Translations under genes and position numbers: made by a program
The notes under the pieces: model-generated
The model's input: the letters and a program-made list of their open reading frames with translations, nothing else
Databases searched by the model: none
What the model was told of the DNA's origin: nothing
Shown: positions 55,841 through 64,000 of the stretch, piece by piece
How positions within the stretch are numbered: the stretch's first letter is position 1
Layout: each line of letters opens with the position of its first letter
From: Metridium senile
Lineage: Eukaryota > Cnidaria > Anthozoa > Actiniaria > Metridiidae
Assembly: GCA_949775045.1 (NCBI GenBank)
Contig: OX459106.1
Location: forward strand, 622,501-686,500
Length of the DNA: 64,000 nucleotides
Reading direction: 5' to 3'

Positions 55841-58800
55841 CTAGAACATTTCTTTGAGCACGCGCAGAAGCATATCCCTTCCACTTCCTTGTTCGGCCCA
55901 ACCTTGACTGTGAACTTCCATCCAAACTGTTACAAAGAATTCTGGAATCTTTTGGAAGATTCCATCATTTAGAATTTCAGCTTTGCTGTCTTCTGATCTT
56001 TCCTCATAGTGAGCGTACGCGTTGCGAAAGAATCTAATGAGTCCTATAATGAAAATGACAACAATTACGATTAAGACGACGAGGACGATGAAGAGGATGC
56101 ATGATAATGGTGATGATGATGTTGGTGATGCAGAAGATAATGATGTTGATGATAATGATGATGATGATGGTACATGAAATTGATATTGATGATGATAATA
56201 GTGAAGATGATGACTATATGATGGTGATGATGATGAAGATATTGATAAACGTACGTAATATAGATAAAGTAGAAGACGATGATTGTGATCAAGTTGATAA
56301 TAATGATGATAATAATAATGATGGCGATGGCGATGATGATATACTTAGGAGTGATGAGGTGTCGTATCTTTTTCTCGATGAGAGTTCCTGGAAAAGTTCC
56401 TGTGATATCATAGTATTCCAACCTCTCTGAGTGATTTGTTTACCCAGTTGTGAGGTTTGGAGGTTGCTTCCAAAGGTAGACTTTGGGGTGCTGGAAGGTT
56501 TAGCAGCTTCGGGTTGATCGCCAATTTTGCACATAAAGTTAACTTTCTTGATACAGCTCCAGAAGTAGCAATGGTTATTTAAAAGTCCACTGGAAACAGA
56601 ACGCCTTCTGGGATTATCATGCGAAAGAGACATTACCAAATGTCTCTGTTCCTCGTTTAGACTTCCGTAAATCTTCATCTTTTTTTCACTGATGATGTTT
56701 AACTCTATTTCATGTGGTCGAAGCTTTCCCGCAGACAAATCTTCAACCAGTGAAACTGCATCAGAGTGGAAAGGGTGGTATCCTTTAGAAAACAGAAAGT
56801 GCAGCACCAAGCCCAAAGCAAACATGTCAGTTTCTCTTGTTGGTGAAGGTTGTGTTCTTCTGATGAGTTCGGGTGCCATCCAGCCACGTGTTCCACACAA
56901 AGACGTGGAGTTGGTGCTTAGAACTGTTGATTGATCACAACTATTGAGATTCTTTGATAAGCCAAAGTCTGCCAGTTTGAGGGTTAGTTTAGGTTTCTGT
57001 AGATGATAAATGAAGATTGCACAGATTTTAATTGAAACAACGGTATAACAAGATGTTCAATGTAATTCAATGTGCTTATAATACAATTTACTACACTTAA
57101 GTCACAGACTGGCATTGAAAGTATATAAATTGCAAGTAGGAGAGGGATGCAAATTGTTGCCATGCGGTGTTCTCGTTAGTATGTAGAGGTACTACGTTCT
57201 CAATACTTTTCCTTTCCATGATACAGTTTAATATTTGTGCCTTGCCCTATTCATATCTCGGGTTTGTATTATTAAGTACTTAGTTAAGTTTGTGTCTGGG
57301 TTGTTCTATCACTTACCACAAGGGTATTTTTCTCAGGATATTTTGAGAGTTGAGTTTGGTTGATGTGAGTGTATATATATATATATATAGAATGTAGTTT
57401 GGAGTACTTTAACAAATAGAATGTATATGATGTGATGCTCCTTATACGGCAGAAATAGTTTTTTGCAGGACATGTATGATTCGAGTTTGTTTTCTTCAAA
57501 TTTTGTTATTAAAAATGTGTTAATTTGTTAATCGGGTAAATCAGAACTGAGTGTAGTCACTGTGAACACACTTGAACAGAAGAGCCCCCATGTCTAGTGA
57601 TGGTTCATCGCAAACTATTCCGGACTTCCCGCCAGTCATCGAGGCCAGCGGATACCATGCGTAAAATAGAAAGTAAACACGGATTCGGGAATCCAAGATA
57701 GAATCAAAATCAATTGTACAAAACTAATATAAATACGATTCTTTAAGTCAATTTAACACCAAAGGATATTGAAGCAACTATCAAACTGTAATTCTGAAAC
57801 ATTTGTGGAGTTCAATGTTATAAAATTGGTCATTTACAAGCGAAAAAACAACGACATGTCGACGATTTGAGGAAAGCCACAGGAAGCCCAAGCTCGCTCA
57901 GGCCCGCACTCGATGAAACCCAACTTTCTTGCTACGGTTTGCCTTTTCTTTAACAACTATCCCATTAAACACTATTGTAAATACGAGTTGGGAAAACAAG
58001 CTTCATTTTGGTATCAAACATGTCTTAGTTTGCGAAGAATTTCCAAAGTTATCGCATCACAAAGTACCTCTACTTGAAGGAAGGATTGCAAGTATATGGC
58101 GTCTTACGAACGTCAATTCAATTTGGAGCTTTTTCAAAAGGAAAGGTAAAACCTCGTTCGATCGACGACAAATTACACACAAGCAATGTATGATGTATTT
58201 AGTTTATGGAACAGCCACGGTAAATGAGGTAACAAGCTTTGATTTTGAAAAATGATGCTATGAATATCACACTTTTCGTGTTTTTTTTCTTGCAACTTTA
58301 CAATCTGAAGATTCCTGAATACCGAGCATGTATGGGAAGGAAACTGAAAACCGTCAACTATCGAAAGGTACGGTTTATTTTTAATGAATAAAGCTATGTT
58401 TGGTAAAAATCAAATGCTTTAATGTCATACAATATATTTCCAGTTAGGTAAATTGACAAATCCTTACCAAGAATTTTATAATTCGAAAATAACTTTGATC
58501 CTCTATACATTTCTTTGTAAAATCTGATAAAATTATCTACCGCTTTTATGTTGCACCGCTGACCTTGTGAGTGGGCGCATGGCCGGAATAGTTGGCGATG
58601 GTAAAATGCACTTCGTCCATGTTTATGTGTGCACTTAGAATTATAGGAAAAATAAAACTAATAAATACTGTGTCAAATATTAACAATACTAGACATGGTA
58701 TAATACCTCACGATATAGTATGTTTCCAGGTTTGATGTCCCGATGAATCAATCCTTTCCTGTGCAGGAATTCCATCCCTCCTAGTATATCTGCCGCAAGC

Positions 58801-60812
58801 TGTTGCATGATAGCTTGATTTGCAAGAGTCCGGTGTTTCTCTTTAACTAGAGCTGTCAAATCGCCATCCATTAATTCTATGGAAAGATAGTAGAAATCCT
58901 TTGTCTCTTCTAAATTGTAAAAGTTTATGACATTCTCGTTCTGCTCTAAGTCCCTGAGTGCTTCTATTTCGGCTGTGATTTCTTTTTTGTAGTTGTATTT
59001 GTCGATTCGCTTCAAAGCTAGCTCTCTTTTAGTTCTTTCATGGATGGCAAGAAAGACAAAGCTTATAGCACCTTCGCCGATCAAGTTTGAGTCATACCGG
59101 TATTCCAGGCAGCCGTCAATTCGCTGAGGGTTAACTTCACGGGAAAGGGAATCTAACTGGTCTTTATACCTCACAGACTGGATATCCAAGGTGACTCTAC
59201 GCTTAGGCTTGGTGTCCTTAATGATTTTTAAGATGTCTTGTCTTCCGCCGTCAGATAAAGTTCTCTCCAAAGTTAGACCTCTAAGGTTTCTGGTATTCTT
59301 GCTAGCACCATTTTTGCAAAGGCTCGTCACCAGTTGTAGATGCGACTTATTTCCACGGATGGCCTTTGTACAGCAGTATTGAAGGACAGGGGTGTTATTA
59401 TGGCAGGTTATCATATTTGGGTCGGCGCCTTGTACAAACAGTTCCGTGATACAGTCCAAAAGCATATCAGTAGCGAGTTGATCAGTCGATCCTGCCTCAA
59501 AAAACATACTTATTAGTTTGGAAAGAGTTTCCTCCCTTGAAGCTGGATTATCAAAAGCTCCACCACTTCTTAGTAGACGTTTGATCCAATACTCGAGGAT
59601 GTATTTAAAAACCTTTGCAAACTGCGGCGATTCTTTGTAACGGGATGACAACTCATTGACGAACTTTAGCAAGTAATCTAAACAATTCCTGTTTTTGACG
59701 TCACAGGCTGCAACATCAAAGCCATTCTTCTCAAAGGTTTCTAGAACTAGATCAACGTGCACGCTGGCGGGTTCCAAATTATTGCGGTCGTGGTTAAAAA
59801 AGATGGATGCAAAGATCAGCCTTGAACTGGTAATGTTTGCAAACCTTTGCAAAAGGCTATGTTTGATAATATTCAGAAATGGCGTATCTCCATCTTTATT
59901 AGAACGAGTGGTGTCGTGGTCAGATTTGTGTTGGCACAAAAACTTAACCAGATCGTCGGTAAAGGCATAATGAAGGGCAATACAGCCGTAATCATTAGCT
60001 ATGTGAGTTGGCACATGCGCGATATCGATGATCCAATCACCAATCTGTTTTTCAATGGTGGACATTTTGTTATGGCCAGCACTGTAAATAACCCATTCGT
60101 GAAAAATTGAATTACCATATCGCCCTCGTTCCATAAATGGTTTCTGGATGAATGGTTCAATGATGCACAACTTCTGGAGTCTGCCTTCTGTGTTACACTC
60201 GCTTGCAAGACCACGTTTTTGTGAAAGCACAAAGTCATCTTTTGGATCGAGTAGATAGTTGCCTGCAATCAGATGCAACGGGGTCATTCCTTGGCCATTT
60301 TTCAACGAGCAATCAGCCGATGCATCAATCAAAAGCTTCAACACATTGGCTTGAAAGGTCTTCGCATCTTCATTATTTGTTGGTAATGACGCGACAAGAT
60401 GCAATAATGTGTTCCCATTGATACCTTTTTTATTTACATCTTCGAGGTAGCCGTCCAGCAAAATGATTATCATCTGGAACAGAATCTCTAATCTGTATTC
60501 TTCAATGTACAAATTGCCTAGAATCATTTCACTACTACCTTCTCCTTCTCGCCTGCTTGTCAAGTAGAATTTTCCTCTTTGAAATGTAACGTCAGAGAAT
60601 GACTGCACGATCGTTTTACAAGCTTCCTTGATTGAACATTCTGAAGTGAGTGACTCTTTAAAATCCTCAAAATAGTCTGGGCCAATTTCAGCTCTGATGC
60701 GTTGCCCAATTTGATTCCAATATAACCATCTTTTGGGCGTGTTCTCCAGTAGTCCACAAATAATCTCGTTCGTCACAAGTTCGAAAAGCCATTGTAAGGT
60801 CTCCTTAGACAT
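55841..60812 (-). CDS. RNase L-like protein B, inverted paralogue of protein A
   Basis: Coding exons 60812-58707, 56996-56345 and 56043-55841 give 986 codons plus stop. Intron positions and phases equal those of gene A: the first sits after ILYRE (gag|gtatta ... ctacag|aaacct), the second inside the KEN domain (ctaa|gtatat ... ttatag|gactc). The start is the first ATG (60812). The domain order is the same: N-terminal domain, ankyrin-type units ('GNTLLHLVASLP', 'GMTPLHLIAGNYLL', 'IALHYAFTDDLVKFLCQH'), kinase with 'GEGAISFVF', 'ALKRI', 'HRDIKPGN' and 'LADFGLSK', then KEN with Arg926-Asn927-x3-His931. All catalytic motifs are intact, so it looks functional. It is clearly diverged from A, mostly by substitutions, so the duplication is old. 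The sequence just upstream of the ATG is also conserved with A, including the ttggttttag acceptor-like site. Confidence 0.85.
56044..56344 (-). other. Intron 2 of RNase L-like gene B
   Basis: 301 bp, mostly (ATC)n/(CAT)n repeats like the corresponding intron of gene A but longer. 301 is not a multiple of three, so retention here would shift the frame. Confidence 0.75.
57590..58371 (+). CDS. Possible small nested gene inside intron 1 of gene B (low confidence)
   Basis: Exon-like pieces on the strand opposite to gene B: an ATG at 57590 ('MSSDGSSQTIPDFPPVIEAS') before a gc|gtaaaa donor; an open segment about 57990-58229 after a pyrimidine-rich tract ('KHVLVCEEFPKLSHHKVPLL', 'HKQCMMYLVYGTATVNE') ending gag|gtaaca; and about 58312-58371 ('IPEYRACMGRKLKTVNYRK') ending aag|gtacgg. 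Frames were not proved to join. No family recognised. It may be a decayed insertion. Confidence 0.2.
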
Positions 60813-61157
60813 CTTTACTAGGCAGGGACTTTTTGTTGTCTGGATACAATCACCATTCACCTGGATGATTCTAAAACCAAAACATGGTAATATATTAAAA
60901 ATAATGATATTTTAAATGATATCTCATATTGATATATATATTGGTAATTATAAAAGTTGTTCATAAAAAACCTGCTTAAGTAGTATACAAGTACCAATCC
61001 TACAACAATAGCTCCGGCGGAGCCGCCGGAGCGAACGAGAAACAAAGGAAATTCCTCATATTTCAAATTCCTAAGCGTGCGTCGAACAAAAGAAACTAGA
61101 AACAGACACGGTTTCTATTTGCAAAACAAAAGACGCTAGGATTAAATATAGCGTTCT
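60813..61157. promoter_or_regulatory. Upstream region of gene B
   Basis: 60875-60965 is conserved with the DNA upstream of gene A (about 5550-5632: ataattaccaatat, tgagatatc, aaaatatcattattttt), so it was part of the duplicated unit. A short GC-rich palindrome (ctccggcggagccgccggag) lies at 61011-61030. No TATA box is asserted. Confidence 0.4.
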
Positions 61158-61945
61158 ATTTCGCTACACAAAAGAAATTCTTCATCTGAGGATTAGATAT
61201 AGCATCATTTTTTAAATTCCTTTAATAATAGTGGGTTTTTTTACCCAACTAATGTGTTTTTACAGTCTTGGCGCGTGCCGCGTCACCACCTGCAAATCTA
61301 TTGTTTAGTTCATCAGTAGACAGAAGAATTTCTTGTTTTTGAAGTAAAACTGCAATGCTTGCCTATAAATCGAGAAATAAACAAACAAAATTATGGCGTT
61401 AGATATTCCTTACTGATGTAACAAAAATAGACTACGCAGTTCTTTCTTTTTAAACAATAATAAGTGTGCTGAATTAAACAATAACACATCGTAACTAGGT
61501 ATAGTCAATTAAAGGTTGAATGAGTACATTTGTAAACATTGAGTAATTCAACGGGTTTTATCAGCTTTACTTAATTAAACTTTAACTAACCATAAAGTTA
61601 AAACTTTTAAAACAGTTTTTGCGATTAGTTTTTGGAGCAAGTACTAATCTTACTGATATAACAAGAGAACGAAGAACTTCTTACTTTTCAAACACTAATA
61701 TTATGATAATGAGTTTGTACAATTAGTCTGGGCGCGTGCCTATTGTTTAACTTATCCTTGTACATGTTTTGTTTGTTTATCAAATTTAAATCATTAAATG
61801 AGTTTGAGCAGTTTGTATTCTATATATAATGCTCTATAACTTTTAACATATCCGATAATTGAAAGTATCCATTATATTTCTTCGACTGGCTTTCTTGTAA
61901 TGATGAAAATATTATATATTCTGCAAACCAAAGTGGGTTCATAGC

Positions 61946-62257
61946 TCAGAGAGCTTTCTTTGATTTTCTCTTTACGTTTCGAGGTCTACTGATCTTTTTC
62001 CGTCTTTGGACTTGTTGTGGCTTTCTTGGTAAAGACGGTTTATAAACAATGCTATCTTCATACTTTAATTTATTCTTCTCTTTAGAGTCGAGATAGACAA
62101 CCACTTTTACTTTCGGCTGAAGTTTTGCTTCTTGTAGGCATTTCCTTCGTTCAATGTGATCTAATTGATGTACATCAGTTAGATGATTTGATAGTTTCAC
62201 CAAGTATTTCGCTCCACAATCAGGGATAGGACAATCACGACAGACTCGATTGACCAT
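61946..62257 (-). CDS. Small zinc-binding-like basic protein, left palindrome arm
   Basis: 103 aa, ATG at 62257. The N-terminus has a C2H2-like pattern: Cys9-x4-Cys14-x10-His25-x4-His30 ('CPIPDCGAKYLVKLSNHL'), with Cys6 also available. The middle part has 'KLQPKVKVVVYLD', and the C-terminus is highly basic (RRKKISRPRNVKRKSKK), fitting DNA or RNA binding or a nuclear signal. From memory, similar small ORFs are multicopy in anthozoan genomes; unverified. The twin in the other arm is identical. Confidence 0.55.
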   Translation of the reverse strand: MVNRVCRDCPIPDCGAKYLVKLSNHLTDVHQLDHIERRKCLQEAKLQPKVKVVVYLDSKEKNKLKYEDSIVYKPSLPRKPQQVQRRKKISRPRNVKRKSKKAL

Positions 62258-62334
62258 GTTGATACTTTGACGTATTCTTGCAAATGACGACGCTTACCCC
62301 AAATGTCCACATTTATCGAGGTTTTAGGCAAGGA

Positions 62335-62430
62335 TGAAAAGGACAAAACCCAGGATGAGCAGGACAAAACCCAGGATGATCAGGACAAACCCAGGATGAT
62401 CAGGACAAACCCAGGATGACAAGGACAAAC
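62335..62430. repeat. 20-24-bp minisatellite (left arm)
   Basis: About four units of aggacaaa(a)cccaggatga(t/g). The mirrored copy is at 62728-62823. Confidence 0.9.
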
Positions 62431-62603
62431 GGGATAAAATTCAACTTGTTGTGTATTCCCTTTGCCTATTGTGCTGACATTGCAGCTTTTCTCTTAGAGT
62501 TTTCTCTTAGCATTTCTCTTAGAATACTTTATTGAGGATAAGATATAATAAAGGAGACGACAGCTTATATAGTCATTTGAAAAGGGAACGCTATAAGAGA
62601 ACC

Positions 62604-62717
62604 ATGTCTCATTTCGACTCCAGCTATGAAGATGAAAGTTTCCATAGTGATGAGGAAAGTATCCAGGAAAGCGATGACTATTCTGAAGACAGTCAAAGGG
62701 AATACACAACAAGTTGA
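62604..62717 (+). CDS. Short acidic ORF in the palindrome centre (uncertain)
   Basis: 37 codons from the first ATG (62604). The frame is open further upstream (about 62532), reading 'SLYSHLKRERYKRTM' before that Met, so a spliced longer protein is possible. Asp/Glu/Ser-rich, with potential casein-kinase-type sites. The stop codon falls in the right arm. No family recognised. Confidence 0.3.
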   Translation: MSHFDSSYEDESFHSDEESIQESDDYSEDSQREYTTS

Positions 62718-62900
62718 ATTTTATCCCGTTTGTCCTTGTCATCCTGGGTTTGTCCTGATCATCCTGGGTTTGTCCTGATCATCCTGGGTTTTGTCCTGCT
62801 CATCCTGGGTTTTGTCCTTTTCATCCTTGCCTAAAACCTCGATAAATGTGGACATTTGGGGTAAGCGTCGTCATTTGCAAGAATACGTCAAAGTATCAAC

Positions 62901-63212
62901 ATGGTCAATCGAGTCTGTCGTGATTGTCCTATCCCTGATTGTGGAGCGAAATACTTGGTGAAACTATCAAATCATCTAACTGATGTACATCAATTAGATC
63001 ACATTGAACGAAGGAAATGCCTACAAGAAGCAAAACTTCAGCCGAAAGTAAAAGTGGTTGTCTATCTCGACTCTAAAGAGAAGAATAAATTAAAGTATGA
63101 AGATAGCATTGTTTATAAACCGTCTTTACCAAGAAAGCCACAACAAGTCCAAAGACGGAAAAAGATCAGTAGACCTCGAAACGTAAAGAGAAAATCAAAG
63201 AAAGCTCTCTGA
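62901..63212 (+). CDS. Small zinc-binding-like basic protein, right palindrome arm
   Basis: Identical in sequence to the left-arm copy, and both copies point away from the palindrome centre. The ATG is at 62901 and the stop at 63210-63212. The identical flanks on both sides mean that any promoter would also be duplicated. Perfect coding identity implies a very recent event, ongoing conversion, or an assembly fold-back. Confidence 0.55.
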   Translation: MVNRVCRDCPIPDCGAKYLVKLSNHLTDVHQLDHIERRKCLQEAKLQPKVKVVVYLDSKEKNKLKYEDSIVYKPSLPRKPQQVQRRKKISRPRNVKRKSKKAL

Positions 63213-64000
63213 GCTATGAACCCACTTTGGTTTGCAGAATATATAATATTTTCATCATTACAAGAAAGCCAGTCGAAGAAATATAATGGATACTTTCAAT
63301 TATCGGATATGTTAAAAGTTATAGAGCATTATATATAGAATACAAACTGCTCAAACTCATTTAATGATTTAAATTTGATAAACAAACAAAACATGTACAA
63401 GGATAAGTTAAACAATAGGCACGCGCCCAGACTAATTGTACAAACTCATTATCATAATATTAGTGTTTGAAAAGTAAGAAGTTCTTCGTTCTCTTGTTAT
63501 ATCAGTAAGATTAGTACTTGCTCCAAAAACTAATCGCAAAAACTGTTTTAAAAGTTTTAACTTTATGGTTAGTTAAAGTTTAATTAAGTAAAGCTAATAA
63601 AACCCGTTGAATTACTCAATGTTTACAAATGTACTCATTCAACCTTTAATTGACTATACCTAGTTACGATGTGTTATTGTTTAATTCAGCACACTTATTA
63701 TTGTTTAAAAAGAAAGAACTGCGTAGTCTATTTTTGTTACATCAGTAAGGAATATCTAACGCCATAATTTTGTTTGTTTATTTCTCGATTTATAGGCAAG
63801 CATTGCAGTTTTACTTCAAAAACAAGAAATTCTTCTGTCTACTGATGAACTAAACAATAGATTTGCAGGTGGTGACGCGGCACGCGCCAAGACTGTAAAA
63901 ACACATTAGTTGGGTAAAAAAACCCACTATTATTAAAGGAATTTAAAAAATGATGCTATATCTAATCCTCAGATGAAGAATTTCTTTTGTGTAGCGAAAT

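Larger units (their letters stand above)
61158..64000. repeat. Near-perfect palindrome, arms at least 1307 bp, 229-bp centre
   Basis: 61158-62464 is the reverse complement of 62694-64000, with the symmetry axis at 62579. By eye only one mismatch was found (61562 C against 63596 A). The match is still running at the window end, so the arms are longer. Each arm contains one 103-codon ORF and a 20-24-bp minisatellite (caggacaaacccaggatgat). The centre 62465-62693 is unique. Confidence 0.95.

Overview
The window is nuclear DNA from an animal: AT-rich, with GT-AG introns, metazoan gene families, a tRNA-derived SINE, LINE fragments and many palindromic DNA elements and microsatellites. The best guess is a cnidarian, probably an anthozoan. 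This rests on an RNase L-like gene pair, an NXPE/PC-esterase gene, and dispersed repeats that I associate from memory with coral and anemone genomes. A sponge or another invertebrate cannot be excluded.

Layout. 1-2.5 kb: a compact, intronless cassette of three same-strand ORFs that looks like part of a virus-like mobile element. 2.5-5.6 kb: non-coding DNA with a 220-bp tandem duplication and simple repeats. 5.7-10.8 kb (+): RNase L-like gene A (ankyrin region, kinase, KEN RNase; 3 exons, 997 aa). 10.8-20.4 kb: satellite-rich DNA with a pentanucleotide array, a duplicated segment and two blocks of an 84-bp minisatellite. 20.3-28.8 kb (-): a giant single-exon C2H2 zinc-finger ORF whose 3' end is homologous to the 84-bp unit. 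28.8-29.9 kb: about 105 copies of an 8-bp repeat directly upstream of that ORF. 30-45 kb: a dense mobile-element graveyard. 45.3-52.7 kb (+): a seven-exon NXPE/PC-esterase gene (541 aa) whose introns are filled with satellites, MITEs and a SINE. 52.7-55.8 kb: intergenic. 55.8-60.8 kb (-): RNase L-like gene B (986 aa), an inverted paralogue of gene A with identical exon structure. 61.16-64 kb: a near-perfect palindrome with arms of at least 1.3 kb, each carrying the same small zinc-binding ORF, around a 229-bp unique centre. It runs off the window end.

Function. Both RNase L-like copies keep the kinase motifs and the KEN Arg-Asn-x3-His signature, so both may be active RNA-cleaving sensors, plausibly antiviral by analogy with vertebrate RNase L. 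The NXPE gene encodes a predicted type II membrane or Golgi SGNH-type esterase. No direct pathway link between the genes is visible.

The most notable observations are: (1) a minisatellite seeded from a coding-exon end, each unit carrying a splice-donor match; (2) the inverted RNase L-like pair; (3) an intron inside the KEN domain that is stop-free and a multiple of three long; (4) the terminal palindrome; (5) a reverse-transcriptase fragment enclosed in terminal inverted repeats; (6) a dispersed repeat family made of a tandem core and a fixed tail.
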